From the NCBI GenBank assembly GCA_017621885.1, contig JAGASD010000022.1, positions 1 through 64,000 of the forward strand: a DNA stretch of 64,000 nt. The letters are read 5' to 3'. The position numbers and the translations under genes were made by a program. Below the pieces are notes generated by a model. It was not told the DNA's origin. It saw only the letters and a program-made list of their open reading frames with translations, and searched no databases. The stretch is from Clostridia bacterium. GTDB taxonomy: Bacteria; Bacillota; Clostridia; Oscillospirales; Acutalibacteraceae. Below, in pieces: positions 1 to 8,419 of this stretch (position 1 is its first letter; each line of letters starts with the position of its first letter).

Positions 1-27
1 TCCTCCCTACTTGTAGGGAGGGGGACC
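1..27. repeat. REP-like hairpin at window edge
   Basis: Positions 5-20 form a palindrome (CTCCCTAC, short loop, GTAGGGAG) followed by GGGGACC. The same design, a CTC-rich hairpin followed by GGGGACC, opens the second 107-bp repeat unit at 7651, so both probably belong to one dispersed intergenic repeat family. The left part may be cut off by the window edge. Confidence 0.5.
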
Positions 28-148
28 ATTCTTGGATGAAATTCGTGCTTTTTATTCAGTTATTACGGGCGAAAAAAAGTTTATAAAGCAAAGCTCGGGC
101 GGAATGGTGGAAGGTACCATTGCCGTAAAGCTAAAGAAAAAAGAATAA
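17..148 (+). pseudogene. C-terminal remnant of unknown protein
   Basis: An open frame of about 43 codons ends in a lysine-rich tail and TAA at 146-148. Reading leftwards in the same frame meets TAG at 14-16, inside the palindromic repeat at the window edge, and there is no start codon or ribosome binding site. The last 40 residues (FLDEIRAFYS ... AVKLKKKE) have a coding-like composition, so this is most likely the 3' end of a gene whose upstream part is disrupted by the repeat or lies outside the window. The family is not recognised. Confidence 0.3.
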
Positions 149-149
149 A

Positions 150-297
150 TAATAATGAATAATTTCGCAACTGCGTTAGCAATTATAATCGGAAACGAAG
201 TTTCCCCGATAATTACACATTAAGCATTACGAATTACGCATTATAATCGGCGCTTTGCGCCCCGAAACTCCTCACTCCTCACTCCTAACTCCTCACT
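150..297. repeat. Intergenic heptamer and GCGTTAGC-type repeats
   Basis: No gene is seen here. The stretch contains ACTGCGTTAGCA and two GC-rich palindromic blocks ending CCCGA (GGAAACGAAGTTTCC; GGCGCTTTGCGCC), then a seven-base array of the type CTCCTCA repeated about four times (268-298). The same CCCCGAAA plus CTCCTCA array occurs inverted at 11001-11040, and ACTGCGTTAGCA recurs at 19846-19857, so it is a dispersed intergenic repeat. Confidence 0.6.
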
Positions 298-328
298 AAA
301 AAAACCGGTCGCTTTCGCGACCGTTTTT
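298..328. terminator. Bidirectional terminator after purL
   Basis: A seven-pair stem (CGGTCGC, loop TTTC, GCGACCG; 306-323) is flanked by A7 on the left and T5 on the right, so it can terminate on either strand. It sits just after the purL stop codon and closes the purine operon. Confidence 0.85.
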
Positions 329-332
329 CATT

Positions 333-3300
333 TTATTTAAAGTATTTAACAGCGGCTTTGAACATCTGGATGTCATAATTACCTGAAACGTTCTTATAAA
401 GACCGTCACCGATACGCTCGCTGTGACCCATTTTACCGAATACTCTGCCGTCGGGTGATGTGATACCTTCGATTGCAAACATTGAGTCATTGGGATTAAA
501 ATGAACGTCAACTGTTGCATTGCCGTCAAGGTCAACGTACTGTGTTGCAATCTGTCCGTTTTCAGCAAGCTTTCTGATAAGCTCTTCACTTGCAAGGAAG
601 CGACCCTCACCGTGAGAAATCGGAACGTTATAAACATCGCCAACCTCTGTAAGCGCAAGCCAGGGTGACTTGTTAGATGCAATTCTTGTTCTTACAATTC
701 TTGACTGGTGACGTGCAATTGTGTTGTAAGTAAGAGTGGGGCAATTTTCATCAGTATCAATGATTTTTCCGTAAGGTACAAGACCGAGCTTAATAAGTGC
801 CTGGAAGCCGTTACAGATACCGCACATAAGACCGTCGCGGTTATCAAGAAGATCTGTTACGCCCTCTTTAATATTAGCGTTACGGAAGAATGCAGTAATA
901 AATTTAGCTGAACCGTCAGGCTCGTCACCGCCTGAGAAGCCACCGGGAATGAATATCATCTGTGCATCCTTGAGCTTTGTTGCAAACTCATTTACACTCT
1001 CGGTAATACCTGCAGACGTGCGGTTTTTAATAACGATAATTTCGGGCTCTGCACCTGCATCACGAACAGCCTTTGCGCTGTCGAATTCACAGTTTGTACC
1101 GGGGAATGCAGGGATAAGAACCTTAGGCTTTGCAACCTTGATTGCGGGAGCCTTGCGCTCTGTTGCAGAATATGAGAAGTTTTCAACAGGTGTTGCAGTA
1201 TCGGGAATATTGCAGCTGTAAACGCTCTCAAGCTTGTCCTCATAAATATCAAGAACTTCTGTTAAATCGAGCTTTTCTGCTCCGAGTGTGAATGCCTTTT
1301 CTTCAGTAACAGTACCGATGAATTCAGCATCAATATCCTCTGCTGCTTCAAGGATAAATGAAGCGTAATTGTAGCCGAAAATGTCATTAAGTGTAAGAGC
1401 ATCGTTGAATGCGAAGCCGAAGCCGTTACCGAAAGCCATTTTCATAACTGCTTCTGCAATACCGCCCATACCGGGTGTGTAGCAAGAAACTGCCTTACCT
1501 TCACGAAGAAGAGCTGTTACTTTATTGAAAACAGCAATGAGTGATTCTGTTACGGGCAAGCCGTTCAAATCAAATTCGGGCTTAATAATATAAACCTTGT
1601 TACCTGCCTTTTTAAATTCGGGAGAAACAATGTCTTTCACCTTTTCAGTTGTAACTGCGAAAGAAACGAGTGTGGGAGGAACATCAATATCCTCGAATGT
1701 ACCGCTCATTGAGTCCTTACCGCCGATTGAGCCGACACCCAACTCCTTCTGTGCTTTAAATGCACCAAGAAGAGCTGCAAGAGGTTTACCCCAACGCTTG
1801 GGCTCTTTGTTTACTCTTTCAAAATATTCCTGGAATGTAAGGTATACATCCTCAAATTTTGCACCTGTTGCAATAAGCTTACAGATAGATTCAACAACTG
1901 CAAAGTATGCACCGTGATAGGGGCTCTTTTCTGTAATGAAGGGATTGTAGCCCCAGGACATAAGTGAGCAGTCATCTGTATGCTTCTTTTCAACGGAAAT
2001 CTTCTGTACCATTGCCTGAATGGGAGTAAGCTGATTCTTACCGCCGAAGGGCATAAGAACCGTTCCTGCACCGATTGTTGAGTCAAAACGCTCTGAAAGT
2101 CCACGCTTTGAGCAGATGTTAAGGTCATCTGCCATAGTTTTCATATTTTCGGTAAATGTACCGCTGATTTCTTTATCATAGTTTTCAGGCTTTGCAGTAA
2201 CAACATCAACGTGCTTGTCTGCACCGTTGGAGTTAAGGAATTCACGGCTGATGTCACAAATAACCTTGCCGTTCCAATGCATAACAAGTCTTGCTTCCTC
2301 TGTTACCTCAGCAACGGGGCAAGCCTGAAGGTTTTCTGTAGCTGCAAGCTCAAGGAATCTTTGAACATTTACCTTCTCAACTACAACAGCCATTCTTTCC
2401 TGAGATTCGGAAATTGCAAGCTCTGTACCGTCAAGACCCTCGTATTTCTTAGGAACTGCGTTAAGGTCAATTTTAAGACCGTCTGCAAGCTCACCGATAG
2501 CAACGGAAACACCGCCTGCACCGAAGTCATTACAACGCTTAATCATAAGTGTTGCTTCTTTATTTCTGAACAATCTCTGGAGCTTTCTTTCTTCGGGAGC
2601 ATTACCCTTCTGAACCTCTGCACCGCAGGTTTCAAGTGACGTTGCCGTGTGTGATTTTGAAGAGCCTGTTGCACCGCCGCAGCCGTCACGACCTGTTGAA
2701 CCGCCAAGAAGAATAACAATATCACCGGGGTCGGGACATTCACGACGAACATTCTCCTGAGGAGCAGCCGCAACAACAGCACCGATTTCCATACGCTTTG
2801 CAGCATAACCGGGATGATAAATTTCATCAACGATACCTGTTGCAAGACCAATCTGGTTACCGTAAGAGGAGTAGCCTGCAGCAGCAGTTGTAACGATTGT
2901 TCTCTGAGGAAGCTTACCCTTAATTGTTTCGGAAACGGGCTTCAAGGGGTCAGCAGCACCTGTAACACGCATTGCACCGTAAACGTAAGCACGACCTGAA
3001 AGAGGGTCACGGATAGCGCCGCCGATACAAGTAGCAGCACCGCCAAAGGGCTCAATTTCTGTTGGGTGGTTATGTGTTTCATTCTTAAAGAGAAGAAGCC
3101 AGGGCTCACTTACACCGTCAACATCAACATTGATTTTAACCGTGCAAGCATTGATTTCTTCGGATTCATCAAGCTTATCAAGCTTACCGTTAACGCGAAG
3201 ATATTTAACAGCAACAGTTGCAAGGTCCATAAGGCAGATGGGCTTTGTTCTGCCAAGCTCTTCTCTTGTTGCAATATATTCTTCATATGTTTTCTGAAGA

Positions 3301-4019
3301 AGCTCATCTTCAAACTCAACGTTATCAATAACAGTAAGGAATGTTGTATGACGGCAGTGGTCAGACCAGTATGTATCAATCATTCTGATTTCTGTTATTG
3401 TGGGATCGCGGTCTTCAGATTTAAAGTAATTCTGACAGAACTGGATATCATCAGCATCCATTGCAAGACCGAATTCTTTAACGAAGTTTTCAAGACCTGC
3501 TCTGTCAAGGTCAATAAAGCCCTCAAGAGTTTTAACCTCTGTGGGGATTTCGTACTGCATTGCAAGAGTGTCATACTTTTCAAGTGTTGCTTCTCTTGCT
3601 TCAACAGGGTTGATAACGTATTTTTTAATTTCAGCAATATCGCTGTCGGTAAGGTCACCGTAAAGAGCATAAACCTTTGCACTCTTTACTGTGGGACGCT
3701 CGCCCTGAGAGATAATCTGAATACACTGTGCGGCTGAATCTGCACGCTGATCGAACTGACCCGGCAAAAACTCAACAGCAAAAACAGTTGCACCGCTTAA
3801 ATCAACTTCAGCAGTTGCAATATCAAGCTGAGGCTCTGAAAAAACTGTTTTGATAGCATAATCAAAAAGCTCTTCAGTAATATTTTCAGCATCGTAACGG
3901 TTGATAACACGAACATCTTTAAGATTTTCGATACCCAAAAGAGAACGAGCTTCACCTAAAAGTGACTTTGCCTCATTAGCAAGTTCTTTTTTCTTTTCAA
4001 CATATACTCTGTATACCAT
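333..4019 (-). CDS. purL: Phosphoribosylformylglycinamidine synthase, fused PurS/PurL/PurQ form
   Basis: This enzyme converts FGAR to FGAM using glutamine and ATP, the fourth step of purine synthesis. At 1228 aa it is the long single-chain form: a PurS-like N-terminus (about 1-160), the duplicated AIR-synthetase-like catalytic core (about 170-950) with HNHPTEIEPFGGAAT, and a class I glutamine amidotransferase from about residue 960 (PGTNCEF). The nucleophile lies in GICNGFQ (about 1066) and the catalytic His in SHGEGRF (about 1134). The ATG at 4019 has a GGAG box 9 bases upstream. It is the last gene of the operon, 5 bases after purD. Most Bacillus-type Firmicutes have three separate subunits; the fused form is common in Clostridia and Proteobacteria. 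Confidence 0.97.
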   Translation of the reverse strand: MVYRVYVEKKKELANEAKSLLGEARSLLGIENLKDVRVINRYDAENITEELFDYAIKTVFSEPQLDIATAEVDLSGATVFAVEFLPGQFDQRADSAAQCIQIISQGERPTVKSAKVYALYGDLTDSDIAEIKKYVINPVEAREATLEKYDTLAMQYEIPTEVKTLEGFIDLDRAGLENFVKEFGLAMDADDIQFCQNYFKSEDRDPTITEIRMIDTYWSDHCRHTTFLTVIDNVEFEDELLQKTYEEYIATREELGRTKPICLMDLATVAVKYLRVNGKLDKLDESEEINACTVKINVDVDGVSEPWLLLFKNETHNHPTEIEPFGGAATCIGGAIRDPLSGRAYVYGAMRVTGAADPLKPVSETIKGKLPQRTIVTTAAAGYSSYGNQIGLATGIVDEIYHPGYAAKRMEIGAVVAAAPQENVRRECPDPGDIVILLGGSTGRDGCGGATGSSKSHTATSLETCGAEVQKGNAPEERKLQRLFRNKEATLMIKRCNDFGAGGVSVAIGELADGLKIDLNAVPKKYEGLDGTELAISESQERMAVVVEKVNVQRFLELAATENLQACPVAEVTEEARLVMHWNGKVICDISREFLNSNGADKHVDVVTAKPENYDKEISGTFTENMKTMADDLNICSKRGLSERFDSTIGAGTVLMPFGGKNQLTPIQAMVQKISVEKKHTDDCSLMSWGYNPFITEKSPYHGAYFAVVESICKLIATGAKFEDVYLTFQEYFERVNKEPKRWGKPLAALLGAFKAQKELGVGSIGGKDSMSGTFEDIDVPPTLVSFAVTTEKVKDIVSPEFKKAGNKVYIIKPEFDLNGLPVTESLIAVFNKVTALLREGKAVSCYTPGMGGIAEAVMKMAFGNGFGFAFNDALTLNDIFGYNYASFILEAAEDIDAEFIGTVTEEKAFTLGAEKLDLTEVLDIYEDKLESVYSCNIPDTATPVENFSYSATERKAPAIKVAKPKVLIPAFPGTNCEFDSAKAVRDAGAEPEIIVIKNRTSAGITESVNEFATKLKDAQMIFIPGGFSGGDEPDGSAKFITAFFRNANIKEGVTDLLDNRDGLMCGICNGFQALIKLGLVPYGKIIDTDENCPTLTYNTIARHQSRIVRTRIASNKSPWLALTEVGDVYNVPISHGEGRFLASEELIRKLAENGQIATQYVDLDGNATVDVHFNPNDSMFAIEGITSPDGRVFGKMGHSERIGDGLYKNVSGNYDIQMFKAAVKYFK

Positions 4020-4024
4020 ATCGT

Positions 4025-5293
4025 TTACTCCTTTATTGCAGCAAGTGCTTTTGCACCTATATCGTGACGGTAAAATGCATTACCGAAGCTGATTTTTTCC
4101 ACAAGTCCGTATGATGCATCAACAGCCGCTTTAAGATTTTCTTCAACAGCAGTAACACCTAAAACTCTGCCGCCGTTTGTAAGAAGCTTGCCGTCTTTAA
4201 GCTCTGCACCTGCAACATAAACATTCGAGCTGATTTCTTCAGGGATTGTCATTTCATAACCCTTTTCATATTTAACAGGATAACCTTCGGAAGCCATAAT
4301 TACACAGCAAGCACTTTTTTCGCTGAACTTAACCTCAGTTTCTGCAAGAGTGCCGTTCGTTGTAGCCTGCATAATTGTAAGAAGGTCACTTTCAAGAAGA
4401 GGAAGAACAACCTGTGTTTCAGGGTCACCGAAACGGCAGTTATATTCAATAACCTTGGGGCCGTCAGGGGTAATCATAAGACCAAAATAAAGACAACCCT
4501 TGAATGTTCTGCCCTCTTTATTCATCGCATCAATTGTGGGAAGGAAAATCTTTTCCATACACACATCTGCAACCTCTGCAGTATAGTAGGGGTTGGGAGC
4601 AACCGTTCCCATACCGCCTGTGTTAAGACCTGTGTCATTATCCCCTGCTCTTTTGTGGTCCATTGAAGAAACCATAGGAGCAACTGTTTTACCATCGGTA
4701 AATGCAAGAACTGAAACCTCGGGACCTGTAAGAAATTCTTCAATAACGATGTTATCACCGCTTGTGCCGAACATCTTGTCCTGCATCATTGAAACAACTG
4801 CTGCCTTTGCTTCGTCACGGGTTGTGGCAATAATAACACCTTTACCGAGAGCAAGTCCGTCAGCCTTGATAACTGTGGGAATGGGAGCAGTTTCAAGATA
4901 TTCGAGAGCCTTCTCCATATCATTGAAAACCTCATAAGCTGCTGTGGGAATATTGTATTTTTTCATAAGATTTTTTGAGAAAACCTTACTACCCTCAATG
5001 ATTGCAGCCTTTGCTTCAGGACCGAAGCAAGGTATACCTTTTTCGTTAAGAGCATCAACGCAACCTAAAACAAGGGGATCATCGGGTGCTACAACCGCAT
5101 AATCAATTGCATTTTCTACTGCAAATTCAACGATTTTGTCAATATCCTTTGCACCGATATTAACGCAAGTTGCATCACTTGCAATACCACCGTTTCCGGG
5201 AAGAGCAAAAATCTCGGAAACGTTTTTATTTTCTTTTATCTTTTTGATGATAGCGTGCTCACGACCGCCACCACCGACAACCATAATTTTCAT
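4025..5293 (-). CDS. purD: Phosphoribosylamine-glycine ligase (GAR synthetase)
   Basis: The product joins glycine to 5-phosphoribosylamine with ATP, the second step of purine synthesis. The 422-aa protein has the family's N-terminal VVGGGGREHAI motif (residues 4-14), an ATP-grasp domain with KADGLALGKGV (about 143-153), and the metal and ATP site EYNCRFGDPETQ (about 287-298). Length is normal. The ATG at 5293 is preceded only by a weak purine stretch and by the 106-bp structured repeat at 5338-5443, so translation may depend on that leader. It sits between the formyltransferase gene and purL in the same operon. Confidence 0.97.
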   Translation of the reverse strand: MKIMVVGGGGREHAIIKKIKENKNVSEIFALPGNGGIASDATCVNIGAKDIDKIVEFAVENAIDYAVVAPDDPLVLGCVDALNEKGIPCFGPEAKAAIIEGSKVFSKNLMKKYNIPTAAYEVFNDMEKALEYLETAPIPTVIKADGLALGKGVIIATTRDEAKAAVVSMMQDKMFGTSGDNIVIEEFLTGPEVSVLAFTDGKTVAPMVSSMDHKRAGDNDTGLNTGGMGTVAPNPYYTAEVADVCMEKIFLPTIDAMNKEGRTFKGCLYFGLMITPDGPKVIEYNCRFGDPETQVVLPLLESDLLTIMQATTNGTLAETEVKFSEKSACCVIMASEGYPVKYEKGYEMTIPEEISSNVYVAGAELKDGKLLTNGGRVLGVTAVEENLKAAVDASYGLVEKISFGNAFYRHDIGAKALAAIKE

Positions 5294-5337
5294 CTAAACA
5301 CCATCTTCTTGGTTTTTATATTTAATTTAAATTATCT

Positions 5338-5443
5338 GAATTTGAAAGAAAATTGTTCAGAGTGCCTCGTTTAGTCGAGCGATGCCGTATGAAGATACTG
5401 CCCCGAGGCTAAACAGGTGCTATGGGCAATTTTATTCAAATTC
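5338..5443 (-). repeat. 106-bp structured repeat, copy 1
   Basis: The copy lies in the operon between the formyltransferase gene and purD. On the transcribed strand it folds into nested stems: GAATTTGAA with TTCAAATTC, AAAATTG with CAATTTT, CCTGTTTAG with CTAAACGAGG (one bulge), and an inner GTAT/ATAC hairpin. A second copy of exactly the same length lies at 6675-6780 on the other side of the gene, with changes that keep the pairings. No known RNA family is assigned. Confidence 0.75.
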
Positions 5444-5445
5444 CC

Positions 5446-6630
5446 TTAATGGTGGAATAATCTCATACCTGTAAATGCCATTGTCATACCGTACTTATCT
5501 GCACATTCAATAACAATATCATCACGGATTGAACCGCCGGGCTCTGCAATGTATTTAACACCGCTGCGCTTTGCGCGTTCAATATTATCACTGAAAGGGA
5601 AGAAAGCATCTGAACCGAGAGCAACACCGTCAATTGTTGCAAAATAAGCCTTAACATCTTCATCTGTAAGGGGTTCGGGTCTTTCTGTAAAATATTTCTG
5701 CCAGTTACCCTCTGCGCAAACATCCTCTTCATTTTTATTGATGTAGCCGTCAATAACATTATCGCGGTCGGGTCTGCCGAGTGTATCCTTAAAGGGAAGG
5801 TTAAGCACCTTTTCGTGCTGACGAAGGAACCATGTATCAGCCTTTGTACCTGCAAGACGTGTACAATGTATTCTTGACTGCTGACCTGCACCCACGCCGA
5901 TTGCCTGACCGTCAACTGCATAGCAAACTGAGTTTGACTGTGTATATTTAAGTGTAATAAGAGCAATTATCAAATCACGGATTGCGCTTTCAGGCATATC
6001 CTTGTTTTCGGTAACAATATTTGTAAGAAGCTCGCGATTGATTTCAAAATTATTTCTGCCCTGTTCAAAGGTAATACCGTAAACCTGCTTATGCTCAATG
6101 GGAGCAGGCACGTAATCGGGGTCAATTTTAACTATATTATAGTTACCTTTTCTTTTTGATTTAAGAATTTCAAGTGCTTCGGGTTCATAACCGGGAGCAA
6201 TGATACCGTCGGAAACCTCTCGCTGAATAAGCTTTGCAGTTGTAACGTCACAAACATCTGAAAGAGCAACCCAGTCACCGAATGAGCACATTCTGTCTGT
6301 ACCTCTTGCTCTTGCATATGCACAAGCGAGGGGTGATTCGTCAAGACCCTCAATATCATCAACGAAGCAAGCCTTTTTAAGCTTATCGGAAAGCGGAATA
6401 CCAACCGCCGCTGATGTGGGGCTTACGTGCTTGAAGGATGTTACAGCAGGAAGACCGAGAGCTTCTTTAAGCTCCTTTACAAGCTGCCAGCTGTTGAAAG
6501 CATCAAGGAAATTTATAAAACCGGGTCTGCCGCAGAGAATTTCAATAGGAAGCTCGCTGCCGTCAGCCATAAAGATTTTTGCAGGTTTCTGGTTGGGGTT
6601 GCAACCGTATTTTAATTCAAATTCTTTCAT
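5446..6630 (-). CDS. purH: Stand-alone AICAR formyltransferase (PurH C-terminal domain only)
   Basis: It transfers a formyl group from 10-formyl-tetrahydrofolate to AICAR, giving FAICAR, the ninth step of purine synthesis. At 394 aa it contains only the transformylase module; the MGS-like IMP cyclohydrolase domain that begins normal PurH (about 510 aa) is absent. The family sequences TSFKHVSPTSAAVGIPL (about 65-81) and IGVGAGQQSRIHCTRLAG (about 246-263) are present; in the bifunctional enzyme the Lys-His of the first are active-site residues. Ring closure would be done by the purO product encoded immediately upstream. ATG at 6630 with AAAGGGACG upstream. Structured repeats flank it on both sides. 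Confidence 0.92.
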   Translation of the reverse strand: MKEFELKYGCNPNQKPAKIFMADGSELPIEILCGRPGFINFLDAFNSWQLVKELKEALGLPAVTSFKHVSPTSAAVGIPLSDKLKKACFVDDIEGLDESPLACAYARARGTDRMCSFGDWVALSDVCDVTTAKLIQREVSDGIIAPGYEPEALEILKSKRKGNYNIVKIDPDYVPAPIEHKQVYGITFEQGRNNFEINRELLTNIVTENKDMPESAIRDLIIALITLKYTQSNSVCYAVDGQAIGVGAGQQSRIHCTRLAGTKADTWFLRQHEKVLNLPFKDTLGRPDRDNVIDGYINKNEEDVCAEGNWQKYFTERPEPLTDEDVKAYFATIDGVALGSDAFFPFSDNIERAKRSGVKYIAEPGGSIRDDIVIECADKYGMTMAFTGMRLFHH

Positions 6631-6674
6631 TGTTTGTTACCGTCCCTTTAAATAATAATATATATACAGTATGT

Positions 6675-6780
6675 AAATTTGAAAGAAAATTGTTCAGAAT
6701 GCCTTTTTAGTCGAGCGGTGCTGTATATAGATACCGCCCCGAGACTAAAAAAGGTACTATGGGCAATTTTACTCAAATTT
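6675..6780 (-). repeat. 106-bp structured repeat, copy 2
   Basis: This copy fills the gap between purO, whose stop codon it touches, and the formyltransferase gene. The stems seen in copy 1 are kept: AAATTTGA with TCAAATTT, AAAATTG with CAATTTT, CCTTTTTTAGT with ACTAAAAAGG, and GTAT/ATAC. The middle stem differs from copy 1 by paired changes (G-C in copy 1 is T-A or A-T here), as expected for a conserved RNA fold. Confidence 0.75.
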
Positions 6781-7496
6781 TATTTGTTTTTGTTAACTAT
6801 ACGAGATTCATACTTACCTGTTTCAAGGTCAATGTATCTTACGAAAAGAGAAACCTTGTTGTCTTCATTAAGATTTTTCCAGATAAGGTCTGTTAATGAA
6901 TCAATATCCGTATCAGGAAGTTCGAGTGTTTTGGGCTCACCCTCAAAGCTGGGAAGAGGATTTCCGTCGCATTTGTATGTATGAATAAACTTTGCTTTAC
7001 CGGGAAGCGGATTAGAATAAGCAAAGGTGTATCTCTGACAGGACGAACCGTCACCGTCAGCAGATTTAAGAATTGACATTGCGTAATTCATATCACCGTT
7101 TTCAAGACGGATAATACCCGAAATACGGGGTGTGTAGTTGGGAGCATCGTCCTCAAACTCACGGGTACGAAGAGCCTGCTCAAAGGTCATCTGTTTATCC
7201 ATCAATTCGTAGATAGTGTCGGTCTGATCACCGTTTGTAACAATTGTTTTGTTACCGAGAACTCTTACGGGAGCATAGATAATAAGATGGGGGTCAACCA
7301 TTTTTGACTCGTCAAAAGCCTGTGTTCTTATACCTTCACCATCTTCAACGAAAACGCGGTTACGGCTGTTTTCGCTTCTGCCCATTATAAAGTAAGCTGC
7401 AACAGCCTTTTTGCCGTCAGCACTTTTACCGATAATTATACCTCTGCCGTGATAAGGAAGAGAGTTAAGTTCATTTGCAAGATTTCTGATTTCCAT
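6780..7496 (-). CDS. purO: IMP cyclohydrolase, archaeal-type PurO
   Basis: The protein (238 aa) resembles the PurO family first known from archaea, which closes FAICAR to IMP, the last step of de novo purine synthesis. The N-terminal LPYHGRGIIIGKS (about 13-25), an SRNRVF segment and the downstream FAYSNPLPG are what I recognise. It lies directly before a formyltransferase that lacks its own cyclohydrolase domain, which strongly supports the role. An ATG at 7505 overlaps the ribosome binding site (AAAGGATG), so the second ATG at 7496, 8 bases downstream of AAAGGA, is chosen. Confidence 0.85.
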   Translation of the reverse strand: MEIRNLANELNSLPYHGRGIIIGKSADGKKAVAAYFIMGRSENSRNRVFVEDGEGIRTQAFDESKMVDPHLIIYAPVRVLGNKTIVTNGDQTDTIYELMDKQMTFEQALRTREFEDDAPNYTPRISGIIRLENGDMNYAMSILKSADGDGSSCQRYTFAYSNPLPGKAKFIHTYKCDGNPLPSFEGEPKTLELPDTDIDSLTDLIWKNLNEDNKVSLFVRYIDLETGKYESRIVNKNK

Positions 7497-7543
7497 TATA
7501 AACATCCTTTCTTTGAATAAAATTCAGGTCAAGCCATTAATTC

Positions 7544-7756
7544 TACCTCTCCGGCGAAGAGAGGGCGACCGCGCCGAAACTCGTTTTGGCGTGGTGGAGA
7601 GTTCTAGCCCGTAAGGGCGTATAATCAAATACGCGTTAGCGTTTTACCTCTACCTCTCTGGCGAAGAGAGGGGGACCGCGCCGAAACTCGTTTTGGCGTG
7701 GTGGAGAGTTCTAGCCCGTAAGGGCGTATAATCAAATACGCGTTAGCGTTTTACCT
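7544..7756. repeat. Two tandem copies of a 107-bp repeat
   Basis: Unit 1 is 7544-7650 and unit 2 is 7651-7756; they differ at two positions only. Each unit carries a CTC/GAG hairpin, a GC-rich block, AGCCCGTAAGGGCGTAT and ACGCGTTAGCGTTTTACC. Unit 2 ends at the purN stop codon region. The region spans the 260-base gap between purO and purN and holds no gene. Several internal palindromes suggest it folds in the operon mRNA. Confidence 0.85.
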
Positions 7757-8388
7757 TATTCTGAAATGATGGTTTTTCCATCTTCAACCGTAATTTTATC
7801 ATCACAAAAAAGCTGCACTGCTTTAGGAAGAATCTTCCATTCTGCCTCCTGCATAATTCTTTTCTGTAAGCTTTCGGGGGTATCGCCCTCTTCAACTGCA
7901 ACAGCTTTTTGAAGAATAATGGGACCTGCGTCACACTCTGCTGTTACAAAATGCACCGTTGCACCCGAAACCTTAACGCCTTTTTCCAAAGCACATTCGT
8001 GAACGTGAAGACCGTAAAAGCCTTTACCGCAGAACGAAGGAATAAGTGCAGGATGAACATTTATCATCTTGTTTTCAAATGCATCACATACATTTTCATC
8101 AAGAATTGTCATAAAGCCTGCATAAACAATCAAATCTGCTTTTTCTTCAATAAGTGCATCGCACATTGCTTTGCTGTATGATGCAATGTCACTGTATTCT
8201 TTTCTTACAAGCACACGGGTTTTGATGTTGTTTTCTTCAGCACGTGTAAGAGCATAAGCATCCGCCTTTGATGAAATAACACAAGTGATTTTTCCGTTTC
8301 CTAATTCACCGCGTTTCTCTGCATCAATAAGTGCCTGTAAATTTGTACCGCCGCCCGAAACGAGGACAACTATATTTTTAAAGGACAT
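7756..8388 (-). CDS. purN: Phosphoribosylglycinamide formyltransferase 1
   Basis: This 10-formyl-THF-dependent GAR transformylase makes FGAR, the third step of purine synthesis. The 210-aa protein begins with the Rossmann-like VLVSGGGTNLQAL, carries the catalytic region INVHPALIPSF (about 112-122) with the family's Asn and His, and GATVHFVTAECDAGPII (about 142-158) with the catalytic Asp. The ATG at 8388 has GGAGG 8 bases upstream. Length and motifs are typical. Its 3' end abuts the tandem repeat. Confidence 0.95.
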   Translation of the reverse strand: MSFKNIVVLVSGGGTNLQALIDAEKRGELGNGKITCVISSKADAYALTRAEENNIKTRVLVRKEYSDIASYSKAMCDALIEEKADLIVYAGFMTILDENVCDAFENKMINVHPALIPSFCGKGFYGLHVHECALEKGVKVSGATVHFVTAECDAGPIILQKAVAVEEGDTPESLQKRIMQEAEWKILPKAVQLFCDDKITVEDGKTIISE

Positions 8389-8419
8389 TTTTTATCCTCC
8401 TAAAATCATTCAAGATAAA

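Noticed and set aside
3066-3737. 223-codon plus-strand ORF
   Set aside because: It lies entirely opposite purL, whose motifs and frame are unmistakable; cysteine- and phenylalanine-rich composition is typical of an antisense shadow.
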